This document shows, in pieces, positions 23,001-38,000 of a stretch of 58,774 bases of DNA. The notes beneath the pieces were generated by a model, which was not told the origin of the DNA, did not search any database, and saw only the letters and a program-made list of their open reading frames with translations. Origin of the DNA: Azolla pinnata. Taxonomy: Eukaryota; Streptophyta; Polypodiopsida; Salviniales; Salviniaceae. The stretch's first letter is position 1. The number at the start of each line of letters is the position of its first letter. The position numbers were made by a program, and so were the translations under genes. The stretch lies in the NCBI GenBank assembly GCA_037176905.1, contig JBBBWG010028257.1, positions 1-58,774 on the forward strand, read 5' to 3'.

Positions 23001-26000
23001 CTGATTGCTTGATCAATGGGGACCTGCTTTGACTGTCCTCTGGGAGCCTCTATTGGTAAATTCCTTGGTTGAGCTGCGGGATGAGGAAGAGTCATTAAAT
23101 TAAAGAAATTCATTATTGTTCTTTGTGGCTTCGTTGTTGTGGTTGCATTGTTTTTCTTCAACAAAGTGGCTCTTTAGTTCTAGTAAAAATAATCGCAACC
23201 AATGTTGGGCTTTTTATTCCATTATATTGGGTAATAGGCCAAAACCATTTTTCAAGAGACAGTGGTAACATCCATGGAGAGATTGAAGTCATTGAGAGAC
23301 AGACAAGACATACTTGAACAAATAAAAAATTTCCATATGAGAATCTTATCATGGAATATGTAAAACCTTGGAGGGCATTAATGTAAACGTTTCAGAGGAA
23401 GAGTGAAACAAGATTTGTAGAATTTCTTAATAGTTGGTGTTGTGGATATTATTATGATACAAGAGAATCATCTAAGTATGGTGAGAATAGCCTCGTATAG
23501 AAATATATTAAATGGGAATTGACAAAAGCATTGGTCAGAAGCTGTTGGTGAACACCAAAGAAATGGTGGTTTGTGTCTACCATTTGTAGGAAATCATGCA
23601 AACAGGGTTGTTAATCTAACATACAATATCTTACATTGGACAAGGCTTTGTAAGAGCTGTAAATGTATATGCTGCTGTTGCGGAAATCAACGAGGATACG
23701 TGAAAGTCGAGGTCATAAAGATGAGCATAATAATATTTTTTATTAAAAGAGAATGTTTACAAATATTGGGAGAGTATGAGAGTAGGAGAAAGAGTATTAA
23801 AGCTTGTATTTGAGATCTTAAGGTTTATATATGGGGCTTAGGGTTTGAGTATGAAATATTAGAGTTTTGGATTTGAGAGGTTAGGGTTTCATATATGTAA
23901 GTTTAGGGCTTTGGATATGAATGGTTAGAAATTGTATATGACAGATTAGGGTTTTGAATATGGTAGATTAGGGTTTGCATAGGAGAGTTTAGGACTTGAA
24001 TATGGCAGATTAGGGTTTGGATGAGATATTAGATTTTTGTATATTGCAGATTAGGATTTTGGATATGAGATCATACAGCTACTGCCTTTTGGTATTGAGA
24101 AGGTGACAAGGTCACTAAAGAGTTTTTCTAGAGCCATAAGTCAAAACATCAATATTTTCATGTAATGCATTTAGAAAGGTCTGGTGGAAGTTTAGTAGAT
24201 GACCCGATTTAGATGAGGTATATAGCCGCAGACATTTATAAGTTGTTATTGACAGTAGAAAGGTGTGCTTTTTATAGATAAAAGTATCATGGACAATTAT
24301 CTCCTTATTGGGAGATGTTAGCTATAACACAATCTTGTCATGAAGATTTAGTAGTTTTAGTTTTAGATTATGAGAAGGTATATGATAGGGTTGATTGGTT
24401 ATTCTTACATGAGGTAATGCTTAGGATGGGTTTCTCTGAAATGTGGATCAAAGGAGTTTCTGCTTTATATATAAATGCACATGCTATTGAGTGTCTGGTA
24501 GAAAACTATTCAATTGACATCAACTCTTACTGATGGGAAAACATAATTTGTGAAATTGGTATATGAGTACATAGTTAACTATGCACAATCCATTTCTTTA
24601 TGCTACAATGGAGCATGATGACATTATGGGATTGACACTAGGATGGACTATTAATGGCATCCAGGGTTGAAATCTGTTGTATTAGAGATTAAATAATTTT
24701 GCCTTGATGTATGAAATGCTAAGGGAATGGGAGAAAGAAAGAAAGTTATATAAACGCCTTTTAAAGTGGCCGAAATGACCTATGAGACCAAACAAGAAAG
24801 TACATCTCCACATAAGATCTTAGTTTATCAAAGAACACAAGATCACGTGTTTAGATTGACTGAAGCTTTTGTCTCCAGAAAATCTCCAACATGGGCTGCT
24901 TTAAGACTGAAAGATCTCCAAAGCAAGGGAAGTGCCTTTGGTGCATTGTTATAATGGTCTTTATTTGTTGATGACATGGATGAATACATAGGCCAAGTGG
25001 CATAAACATCTGCCTTACAAGTGGAGGGCTTTTAGGGCTAGCTTCAGTTCCTTTCTAAAGCTGGAAACTTTATGGGTGCTCCATGCACACTGGTTGAGAG
25101 CGAACCCTTGATTACAGTTTATACAAGAAAACAAAAGTTTAGGATCCTCCGACTTTGAAATCAGATGTAGAAAAATTCTTTGCAGATGGTATTTTATGCT
25201 CTTTTGATTCTCACAAGGCAAAGTTGATTGTTAACTGCCTAAAGTTTTTTTACATATCATGTGAATTGGGAAGAAAAGTCAAACGTTTTATATGAATCTC
25301 TGATTGGAAATCTTTGTAATACTAACTTGGTAGGATTTCTATGTCATCATTCTTATGGTATTATTTTGTTTCACTAGATAATCAACCTGGCATGTCAGTT
25401 TCTGCTTTGTGGAATATCCCACCTTACTTCTGACGAGATTGTTGTTCAATGGATCAAGGAGCTAGAGAGATGTAAAACGGGAGGATGGAGTGCTTGTGCA
25501 AATTTCTCTCCTCCCCAAGAAACCTTGTCAATGCTCAAGAAGATCAGTTCTGATGTTATGACATTTCAGGTTTGTAAACCATTTAACCAAAAGGGTATGT
25601 ACTCCAAAATTTACTAATAAATATGTCTACATCACATCTTACACAGGTTGAAGCGTTGGATTGGTGCACAAATGTTCTTCCAACTATCTTTCCTGAAATA
25701 AGTAGTGCACACTTTTCAAGCATTATAATGAAGTTTCTTTTCTTACAGAATCTTGAGGTATTTATCATTTGCAGTCCTTGCTTTATTTGAATATGTTCCC
25801 TATTGTAATCTATGATAGTAAAACTCTTAATAATTTTTACAGAGGTTCTTCTTTAAATTCTTTGAAAAATAATATTGGCCAGCATTATGCATTGTCCTAT
25901 TGTAAAGTCACTTGTGTCAAATATGGTGGTTTGTTCATTCTTCATGCGTGCATTGAAGTCTCCTAGTATAATGTCTCCCATGCTAGAGAATTTTGGATAT

Positions 26001-29000
26001 CTTGTTCTCCAGGAGGTGCAAACCCTGAATAGGCAGGTGGGAAGTAGCAAATCGAAATATACAAATTTCCCTTTGGATTTGTATAAAAAAATAATGATTA
26101 TCTACATCCTTATATATCACACCCACTCTATCACAAAGTTCTTGGTTGTACAATGCTGCCACTCTTCCAGAGGCTGTAGTGGTTCCATGTGTGTGTGGCT
26201 GTGGCTGACATCTGACTCCTATCTATATCTATGAACATTGGGGAGTTACCACCAATGCATTGATGTGTCTCAATATACATGGTAATATCTGTGTGCTTGA
26301 GGGTGTCTTGAAAGTATCTGACTTCTATTCATAGAGATCCAATTACAATTCCACACTTTCATACATTGGGTCTTCTGGCCCTCTTTCAATATCATGACAC
26401 GACCACCTCTATAATAAGTCCATTTTCCCTCTTTTCATGCAACCAGTACTTGAGGCATGTTACCGTACAATACGCTTCTTGAACTAGTGTTAATTCTTCA
26501 CCTAGATATATTTTTCTCCTTTGAGTGCCTTTCTTTTGGATACAAAAGCTGTTTTCTTTTCCATATCCATCAATCATGACTAAAGCCTTGGTTTAGCCTC
26601 ATATTTACCCACTCTCCATGCCGAAGAAATTGCAATATCCAATGCCCTGATCTTTGTTTGTAGATTCTCAACATTTTGTTGTGGGCTTCCCTTTTCAGTC
26701 CACCCAATGATGTGTACATGTAGCGTGTGCATTTTTCTCTCGGCATCCTCCTCTAGTGTTGCTTTCATCACTTCGACTGTATCTACCATTGCTCCTTTTT
26801 GCTTTTTGATTACCTCAATCCACGGGCCATTTAACTTCACTTCATTCTGAGGATACTAAGCTTGGGTTTGAGCATCTTTTGTTACCTCTGCCCATGTTTG
26901 TATGTTTTTCTCCACATTATCTTGGAACTGCATCATGAACTTTCTCACAATCTATTTAATTTCTGCTTTTAAGTCCTTTTCCAACCCCTCTTTGATCTTT
27001 AAAGTGGATTAACCTAAAAAAATTCTAATGTTGATTTGTAAGAGTTCTAGCAATTCCATCTTGATAGGCATATCTTTTTTGTTTTTTATCTTTCTTCTCA
27101 TTCTGTTTTTTTAGACTGCCTCTGTCTTGTGTCTTAGTTGGCTAATCTCGACATGCATCTCTACCTTGTACATGTCATCCTTCATGGTTCTTTTTATATC
27201 ATCTCACATGTGGTTAACTGCTTGATTAACTAAAGTGCACAAGTGATCAGATTTCTCCACTTTGAGATCTGTATTCATTTTGGGTGTCTTAGATGATCTC
27301 CATACCCCCATCTTATCCTTTCTTTCGATAATATCTTAATCCCCTCCGAGATCGAGGGTCATATTTTTCATCGTTGTCCATTTAGAATCCATTGATCTGG
27401 GTGAGAAGGCGGCTATCCTTTGTCCAGATGCATGTAACCATCTTTCAAGAGGCTGATTTCATCGTTGTCCGTTTAGAATCCATTGATCTGGGTGAGAAGG
27501 CGGCTATCCTTTGTCCAGATGCATGTAACCATCTTTCAAGAGGCCAATTTCATCGTTGTTCATTTAGAATCCATTGATCTGGGTGAGAAGGTGGCTATCC
27601 TTTATCCAGATGCATGTAACCATCTTTCTAGAGGGCTAAAAGATTGAACAAGAAAATACATTTTAAGTGTTTCTATGTCTCTAAAATAAAATAAAATAAA
27701 ATAGTTATAACTACACATAAGATCTTAAAAGTCTACATGTCAAGCACACAAGATCATGTGCCTAGATTGACTTAAGCATTAATTGTCGGAAAATCTCCAA
27801 CTTGGGCCGCACTAGGACTGAAAGATCTCGGAAGTGGGGAGATGCCATTCATTGCTTTACAATAATGGCCTTTATTTGAAAATGACACTGATGACGAGGC
27901 CTTGGTTCCTTTGCTCGTGGCCTACATGCGCAACACATTCCAATTACATCTCTCCAAAAGGCTAGAATGGTACATGAGATTTCAGAAAGGTTACATCCAT
28001 TTATGTTTGAATCCATCAGCATGCTTAAATTATGTACCATGTATCTGTGATGTCTCTTCTCATATTTGGAAGAGCTAAGAAAGCTATAAAAAGTTAGATA
28101 TTTTAGTGAAGAGTAACCCTCCATGCATGAAGATCAGTCTAAAATTGGAAACTGATAGTTACATTTCAGAAATTCCTGATATGAGAAACTGAGCTATGAT
28201 AGCTGTGTCTCAGGCTCTCAAATTAGAGACTTAAGTAAAATTTGTGCAGTGAAGGCTAAGTATAGGATTTCAGCTATGAGGACTGAGGATGAAATTTCAA
28301 GGACTGGTATGAAAAGATCGGCTATGAAAGCTTAGGGAAAAAAATAAAAGCTCAGTCTTCATAGCTGAAATCTAATTTCAGCTATGAAGGCTAAGTATAG
28401 ATAGAATGAAGGCTGAGTGTGGGATCTCCAGCCCATGTGAGCTGAGAAAGTTAGAAAAAGTTATATTCATTAGTGGAGGGATAGAAATTGGAGGAGAAGA
28501 CCGTCCATTATTGATGTTAATTAAACCCAAATTGGAGGAAAACATTCCTAAATTTCTGGATCATTTTCTTCGATAGTTTAGGAGCTCTAGACCGTAATTC
28601 TCTAATACATAATGTGTACATAATGTGCACACAAATTGGCATGATAAGTGCAATCAATGTGCATCTGGTCGTTGGTACACATTGCAGCTGTTCCACAGGC
28701 AATGTGCATCCAACTACATCCTGACCGTGGACTTTAAGTCATTCACTAACCTTGAGGCTCATTCATGAAATTTCGCACCTAGCCACCAATAATGTAGATA
28801 TGAGAGTTTGCCACTTGGGAAGCCTAAAGGGTCTTTGATATGATTTTGCATTTTACCACCGAACATGGAAATTTATTAGGAAGAACCATGAATAATGATT
28901 ATATGGCTTTACTCGGATGCATATACTTGGCTATCTAGCAGATTTTAATTTTCTCAATAGAAGTAACAATAATGTTAAATGGTGGAAATTTGTAGGAGTA

Positions 29001-32000
29001 TTTTTCTGCTGGTGAAAAATGTGGAGATGTAGAGGTCATCTGCTATCGAATTGTCTGTGCATCAACCCAAGGATCAGAGGATATCCTTGCCCGAGTTATT
29101 TATATGGGTATTTCTGTGAGTATTCATAACTTACGTTTTGGATTTCTTAATGATGACTACCAATAATACTTCTTCTATACTTTGCTTTATCAGAACGATT
29201 TTCCCTTGGCACAAGCAGAAGCACTTGAGATTGTTGAGAGATTAGTGTGGAGAGCAGCTGCATCAGCTAGATATTTGTCTTGCAGTCTAAAAACGGATAA
29301 CGTACAGGTCTGCATATTAGAATCCAAACATATAATTTTATTACAGCATGGTCACTGAAGCCAATGACCGTTGCATTTCCAGCTTCCAATGGCAATTTTT
29401 AAGCTGGCCTCGTTTAATTTTCCTGGTGCAATGTCACAACCAACTACGGAGCTTGTGGTATAGTATTTGTTTTTTATCAGCGACCAGTCATTATTAATCA
29501 AGCTATTTGCTGAATTAATCAAGTAAAATCTGTAAAATCAATATTAAGTGATGATGTGCTGTAGCACTATATGTGAGAAGAAATACTGTAGAAAATTCAA
29601 TACTGCATTCCATGGCTAGTTTGATGTGTGGAAACAAATTGTTATGGTAGTTTTTTGTCAAATCTGATTGTGAAGGTATACTCAGAAAGATAGGATTTCA
29701 TTGTAGTGTACGATGAAGTTGGAATACTAGGAGCCTTAAGTTAGTTCCATGTGCTATGTGGAAGGTAGAAGATCCCTTGATATTAGCTCGTAAAACAAAA
29801 CAATTTTCTAAATTTTCACGTATACGAGAACCAGCTTTACTCTTTTATTATTTCCATCGGAGCCAAATTATTACTTTTGCATTATCTTCAGTGTATAGCT
29901 AAACAGACTCAGTTACATCGCTGACCCTGAGGATAGTATTGTAGTAGCATTACAGCATATTTTTAGCATCATTTGAGCATACTTCCTGTATAGATCATAT
30001 TCATTTTGACTCATACTATGCATGCCTTCAAAGATTTTGTGCCTGCTGTACCCACTGATTTTCAGCTTGGCTTCAAGCAAATAAAAATATCAAACTTAAG
30101 CCTGAGCTTCCCTATGCTGTTTAAGCTGATAAGGGCAAGGTAGTCAAGTTAAATTGGTTTGAAACTATATCTTAAGATTATACCTGATTGGATATGTATA
30201 GTCATTCGCTTGAGCAATAAGCTGTGACTTGCAATATTCTACGATGCTCGGGGCTGAAACTGTCAGCGGTCTCAAGCCAAGCAGAAATTAAGCTGCTCAA
30301 GCGTGACTGAACTAAGCTGTCACCAATTGATAATATGAAAGCAATTTGAACCCCTGATCCTTTTAGAAGTTGTCTTCCTTTTGTGTTAGCAGCAAGAAAA
30401 TTTTAGAATAGTTTTCTTAATGATTACTCAGATTAGGATGGATGAGATAGAATGTATATTAATATGCCCAGGATGGATCAAGATTGACATGCCATGGTAT
30501 TTTAATGATTAATCAGCTTGATTAGTCAATTCTACAATTGTAGCATCGAAAATGCATATTTCAGACAATAATGTGATAACAATTGCTTCATGAATAATAA
30601 ATATAAACCGTAATTGTACATTAGTATGAATCAGCTCTATTTATTCCAGCTGAATCTTAGAACTAGTTTTGCATTTTGGTAGATAATGTGTACCATTATT
30701 TACAAATAAGATGCAGCTGTTATAATTCCTCAAGAGACTAGTGAATGTAAATCCCTTCACAGTGGTTGTAATGGAAAAAATCAGTTCCATAATATATGCT
30801 GCATAACTGTTTGTACTTCTGTTGATATTGCAGTATAAGGAGCTTTATTGGAGATGTTGCATCGTTGTTTTGATAATTGCTGTCAACAATGCTAAGAAAA
30901 TAGGAAGCCACGTTTGGGAAAGCATACCAACTGTACGACATTTAATGGAGCTTTTGCTGACATGTGAAGGAAAATTTGACCAAGAAAGGTAATTAAGGCA
31001 TGTCAAGTCTCTAATATTTCATGAATAGCAGTAAATAAGCTTCATAAGTTTCGGATCAGGTGAAAGTTTAAGCTTTATTAGAACGACATGGGGTGCCATG
31101 CTTGGTATGATAACTGTGAATATCAAAAGTGTTTCATCTAAACTGTTATTTCCATTCAAATGTATTTGAATGTTCAGCATGTTGGTAACACATGAGGATT
31201 TAGATATCTTGGACCATTGTCAGGCCTAGAGTTGAGGGTGTGTACATACTTTCATGGATGAGCATTTGGAGGCTTGACTGTTGATATTTTATGATTTCTT
31301 ATCAAATGTTTTATGGTTTCTGCTTTCAGTTATAAGGAAAAAGAAGCAAATGATACAGAAATGGAGTTTATTACGGCATTCATGTCAGAAAATCCAGATT
31401 TAAATAGCAGTGGGTTTTCTATGGGATGGGGAGAGAGATTGATGATTTTAGACCATTCCGGTAACGTAAGAAAAGCACCTCCCTATGCTGTCAAAGAAAT
31501 AGAGAAAATGGAGAACCTTTACCTGCTGAGTCAGTTGCTTCAGAGGTGTACAGACCCTGACTTTTTTGTGGAAATTACAACATCTCAGGTATGGATATGA
31601 ATTCCTTCCCTATAAGTCAATGATTTCAAAAGTAAGCACCCCACATGACCAGTATTGTTATATATGAAAGTAATAATATATATCCAAGGGGTTTTAAATG
31701 GCATAAGCTTCATACCTTTTTAATATTTTATGATCCAGAAAGAATCCAGATGTTTATTGCCCATGGTATGTTTAAGTAATAATATCCAAGGGTTTTATGT
31801 ATTGGAGTAGCATAAAAGAAGGTGCCTTTGCTACTGACCCTTTTGTGGGAGTTCCTATGAGCTGTGGAAGAACTAATCATTGCATTGAGCCTGGTTATGA
31901 TTGTTAAAAAGTGTAATTGAAACACAGTAACTTAATATGCCTTAGTTTTGTATTCTAAGGTTCCGATTTTCTTATTTCCACCACCAAGTAGATGAACATT

Positions 32001-35000
32001 TATATGACGGTCACGAAGGAAATTCGTGGATCAGTCTGATGACTGTGATAGTAAACTTCTTTGTATCTTTTCTGTCCTATTGATACAAAGCTGTATCTTG
32101 TTAAAAAAAAAGCCCTTGCTTTATAAATTCTAACACTGCATTTTCCAGACACTACCCCGCTCTTGGCCATGGCTACGAAAAGTCTTAGTGAAGAATCCAA
32201 CATTGGTAAACCGGTTACCATTGCCATGGCAGGTCCGTTTTATGATATTTCAAGAGGCCTTTGCTTACAGTAAAAAATTGATTATTGAGGATATATAAAA
32301 TTTGGCCCGCAGGTAGAGCTTCTATATGTATATGAAGGGTTCTATCCAGAGAAAGGCATACATACCATGGATGTGTCACATATTTACAGAAGCTTACACA
32401 TGGCTGTCACAGAGGATCATACAAATAAATTTTCTGATATAGAAGTGGTATTCGATTTTATTCTTCATAGATTCGTCTCAATGGAATCCTGTCTACGTGC
32501 TAGAGCAAGAAGATGCTTTGCTGGAATACTGGATCCATCATTTTTGGTTCCATCTGATTCACGAGGGGAGAATTTTGACTGGCTCGTATTACTTGATACA
32601 GTTAAGTTTCAACACCAGTTACTTGAAAAGGTGTCCTCAGCAATCTGTAAAGCTGTGCTATTGGAAAGTTCTTGTGACGTGGTAAGTTTTTGAAGTAATT
32701 TATAAGCAGTATGTTTATGGAAACAAATTTTCACTCTTTTATTGTTTTTAAACGATTCATTTGTGTGAAATGTTATCTTTGAATTTCTATAATTTGTAGC
32801 TTTCGTCAGGCAATTTAATTTATTTAATATCTCGTGATGTGGTAAGTTTTTGAAGTCTTCTATAAGCAGTATGCTTATGGAAAGAAATTTACACTCTTTT
32901 ATTGTTTCTAAATGATTCCTTTAACTGCTATTTTTGAATTTCTGTAATCTGTAGCTATTCTCAGACAATTTAATTGATTTAATTTTTAAGATTGTATCTG
33001 ATTGTATTAGAATTTAGCCTAGTTTAATATCTTTTATTGATTGATTGTAGAGTTCTATGCTGCCTAGACACTGTTTAGGTTTATTTAGCTGCCAGTTGTT
33101 TCTGAATAAAAAGTCTTTGTGCAGTATGCCACACAATCTTATCTTTAAACCATGAGGAAGAAGAAAAAAATACACTAGATTCATCTTCTTAGGTTCCTTG
33201 GAGATTGGCAAGTGTATTGCAGGTATAGATTTTCATTTTAATCAAAGGTGGGATGTATAGCTTCGTACTAAAGTATGATACAAATACTGCAGTCAAGTCT
33301 TCCTAGCAGGCAGAATGTGTCGTTCTCTTAGTTCTTATGTCTGTCTTAACCTGCCTGAAATTATCCTGTCCTTGAATCTAATTCAGCCTGAATCTAGTTG
33401 CTGAAGATTTGTCGCACTATGTTTACAGCTTATGTTCCCAGGTTATTCTAAAAGATGTTGATTTTATGTGGGTTTGAGGATTTTATGGCATGCTCGTTTA
33501 CTAATGTATGGAATAAACTCAAGGGAGAGTACCTCAAAACATAGTTCTAGTACCAATCAAATAACTGTGCCTGTGGTAAAACATTTACGCATCATTAATC
33601 ATATACTTCAAATAAGGGAATCACCAATCCAGCTATGAAAATGGACATAACTAGCTGAGATTCAATTGCCTAAATTGAAAACCATTAACTATTATGGGGG
33701 CAATCAATCAACAGCTGCTTTCTGACTATCTTTATTTTATTTGGCATGTTTCATCAGGTGGTTGCGTATTTGGTATTCTTGAGAGAACACTTGCCATCAC
33801 TTCCATCCCCTCATTCACTGGCACTGACTGTGGCAAATTTGGTTATTGAGCGGCCAACGCTAACAAAATCCCTTTTGCAATATCCTCAAGGCCTAGCTAC
33901 ATCAATTGATTTCTTTCAAAATCCCTCTGTTTCAGCTTCCCAATCCATTGATGTAGGTGGAATGTTTGTCAAAACATTAAGAGAAGCATTGGAAACGGGT
34001 ATCATGCTATCTGATGAAAGCATGACATTGCCAATTGTTACCCTAGTTCTATCCAGGCCCTGTGATGTTGTAAAGAAGCAAGTTCCAAGATGTGTAGTAG
34101 ATGCCGCAATAGAAGTTCTGGCATTGATTTCGATGACAGAGACTGAGAAGAGTGATGATTATGAAACACTCCTAGAGTTGTTGTTTCCAGGTGTTGTCTG
34201 CTCCCAGACAAAAAGCAATACATTATTTGTGGTAAAGTTGGAGGACAGCTCTGGGAAAGAGGTACCATTATTGTGTGAAACCAAGGCAATCGTGCTTGCT
34301 CGCTGTGGGGATACAAGGCTGGTAAAAGCAGGTTTGCTCCATTCTGCTCCACGTGTATCCACATCAAACAAGAACTTCACAGAAGTATCCAGCTTTATTG
34401 CTAGATCATTATATGATTACTTTGTCTTCACTGGCCATTACGTGAGCTATGTATAATTGTTTCGCAAGTCTTTGATGCCATATTCATTAGATGTACATGT
34501 TACACATGCTCAAAATGATGCATATTGCTTTTTGGGGTTTCAATATGGATCTTTCAATCATATGAAGAATTACCTGTTTGATTGATTGGTAAGCTTTTCT
34601 TAGGTCTTTCAATGCTTGGAAACACTGTTAAAATTGAATCGTGTGCAAGTTTGGGCCGATCATTTGTGGCAGTCTCTGGTTTTATTGAAGAACTTAAGCC
34701 GATTTTCGATATGAGGTATACAATGATTATATAAAATCTAGGCTTTCTGTATAAATATTTTCTTTACTTATCTTCTTATAGATTTGCAGATATACAAAAA
34801 GAAGCTTGCTATGTCACAAATATGAAGAATGGCTGGAAGAAAATGTCATTAATCAATTTGATGTGGCAGCACAATTCTGAAAGCAAAGCTCCCAAAGTCT
34901 CCAAGTGAGTGGGATTATATTTGCATCAGCTATTTTGTTAGTGTTTAATATGTTACACTCGCACAATTTGGTTCTATAATTAACATTTGGTTTTCTTATA

Positions 35001-38000
35001 ATAGAGAAGCAGGTTATCAAAGTAACATGTCTGATGAAGAGCCAGAGGAAAATACTTCAGGGATTGTTGAAAGACTGTGGAGGTCATCCTTTCACGATAT
35101 AATTCAAGGCTATATCCCCCTGGGTGAACCAATAGAGTTTGTTCTCTCATATTTACAAGTTAGAAAGCATCTGAGGGAAGTTAACTTTTGTAGTGAACCA
35201 GAAACATGGATAGAGCATGCTGAATTACCAACAGAACCAATAGAAAACAAAAGGGTGTATCTTGAGGAGCCATTGGCCCTAAGGCTTCAAGTTCCTCTTT
35301 ACATTAGCTTGGGAGGCAGTAGGGCAGCTTTGGTGCTTTCAGATAAGAAAAAACGCGATATTGCTTCAGCGTCGATAATCAAGCAGCTTTTTTGTATATT
35401 ATTCGAAAATGTAGAGATGGTGGTTGATCAGATACTTGGTGCTAAAAATAGTATGTGTCCGTATAACTTATCACATATTGCCTCTCAGACACTGATTTTT
35501 ATGCGGGAAATGGATACCTATTTTTTTGGGCTAATTCAGAGAAAAAGGTCGAGCCAAGATAGCCATGGAGGTCTGCTTATTGAACCTGGTCTGCTTGATT
35601 TGGACAACTTAACATTTGAGAATGTTGAATTCCATGTTATGAAACACATGAAAGAACAATGCAGTACTGAACAAAATCATGACAATGTACAGAAGTTGAT
35701 GGAGAAGGTTTTTGGTCTAATTACCAATCAAAGTGAAGCATTAAAGTTTGTTGGTGGCACGTGTACATTAAATGAGCATGTTGCCAGAGCAGGAATCAGT
35801 GCCGTGTATTTTACCCTCATGAAGTTCTCATATCCTCGGATAATTTTGCATGATCATTTAATTGAGATTTTGAACACTACCCATGCATCTATGACAGAGT
35901 TATTGTCTAAAAGATCTTTGGTTCCCTTGGCACTTCAGTGGTTCTTTAATCAGAGTTCATGGGAAGTTTCTATCAAAACACTGCACTTCCTACTAGGAAG
36001 GGTAGTCGACAAGTTGGGGGCTATTCGAAATATCGAGGTGGATGACACAGGTACAAATTATGCCTTGCTGAACCTTTTCCTTTCACTTGGTTCCATGCTG
36101 GATTTTGTGGATCATATCTTGTGTCTCCCACATATGCACTTAGTGTCTTCATGCCATGGATCAGGATACACCCAGGTAATTGCTTCTGAGGCTCCTCTGA
36201 GGATTTTAACTTGTATTTGTAAATTCGTAGCTCCATTCTGGAATAATTGAGGAATGCTTTTTCTTACAGGAGTTGTTTACAGAAGTTACAGCATCAATAG
36301 TCTCACCTTCTGCTGTAAAGAATATTTGCATTCTTGTTATAGTGGTCTCAATGCTTTCTATTTGGCATTCCAGAAAGAGCTCAATGAATAGACAGCTAGG
36401 AACCTCTATTTTCAAGAGTATAGAAGACGGTCAACGCTTCCGAAAATATGGGGAAACAGCTTCCAGAGTTCTTATTTATATGGCAGGTCAAAATGATGGC
36501 ATGCTGCGAATGATTGTCAAGGAACTGTAAGCATATGTAATTCTTGCTTTTTTGCACACACTGACCTTTGAAAGGTCTCACACTTTAATACATAAGTATT
36601 AAAGTGTGTGCACACAAGTTTTCTCTGCTTGATTGTATGAGTATAATGCATCTAAACTGAAACAGCTAAATCCATTATGCAGCTGGGAGAGAAGCAGAAC
36701 CATGGAATGGGGCTCATATGGTGAACCGCAATTTAGGAAGCTTCTTGATGGAGAGCTTAAAGCATCAGCAAAGAACCTCATATTGGCTCTTTACATGATA
36801 TGGCCAGTCTCAGTAGAATCAGCTATTCCTGTTGTGGATCGAAAGGACATTTTGACAGTGGACATTCCATTTGATATCAATAGATCTTATGTGCACGAGT
36901 GTATGTTAGAGCAAGTAAGGCATTTTGTTTCTGAATAAAACTTAGTTTGTGTTAAGCATTCATAAATATTCATGAAATGTGAAATTCAGGTAAAGTTATG
37001 CAAGAGTATCATCCAGAAGGCAGTTACTTCTTCCATATGTGAGAGTATTGAAGAGAATGCTGCTCCATTGAGTATGTGTTGCTTATGAATTTAGTACGCA
37101 TATTTTTATTTAGTTTTTAACAGATAAATTCCCTGGGTACAGGATTCTGTAGAACTTTCGCAAAGCAGCATCCAACTCTCTTCTTATACTCTATGCCATC
37201 AATAGGCGCATTATTGAAGGTCAGTGCATGGATTCTGAATGTAAATAGGTTCTGTTTTTAGGTAATCCCTGAATTCTAGAGTATGCGATAGCATTCTTAG
37301 TTGAAACGTTTTTCAGGAGTTTATACCAATGATTAAACTGGAAGATATAGTACGGAATAAGGTTGCTTGCAGTCTGAAAACCGGAATCACCGTTCTCGAT
37401 GTGCTTCGGCCTTATATCTTTCAGCAAGGTGACACAAAACAGAAGTGCCATAAACTTCAGAGTGGAGCAAAGAGGCAATGTTTTCCTGATGATGATTATC
37501 CAAGTTCAGTTTTGAACGCATATATTTGCTTTCTTCAATGTCTTGAACCTACGGATGTAGCTCACTATGGGAAGGTTATAGCAAAGCTGGCTGATTTTCT
37601 GTGTCATTGTGTGAATTCTGGCGGACAATGGTGCGAATTTGTGAAGAAGCATCAAGAAGTTCTCGAGGCAGCGGCCAAGAAGTTCAGCAAGATTAAAAAA
37701 CTGTCGTATATCTCAACTCTTTTAAATAACACTGGGAGCCAGAGTAGTAATGGAAAGACCACATTATTGCAACCACCCATGCCCTTGGAGGAAATCAAGG
37801 CAGTTCGTGAACAGCTGTTGCAGTTCTCTTACTTTGGAAAAGTACAGCTTCCTCTAGACGATTCTTGTGCTCCCTCAAGGAATAATAAGCGAAGATGGGA
37901 TCAAGAATTGTTGGAAATGGTAAACTTTTTTTAATTCTAAGAAGTTTAAAAGACCCTCGATAAATTGTCACCCCTAAGAGTAGTTTCTTTCTTCCAGGAA

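Noticed and set aside
24775..27950. The two ~230-bp direct repeats as LTRs of a single retrotransposon
   Set aside because: INTS1 exons at 25378-25569 and 25647-25757 lie between them and are in frame with the rest of the gene.
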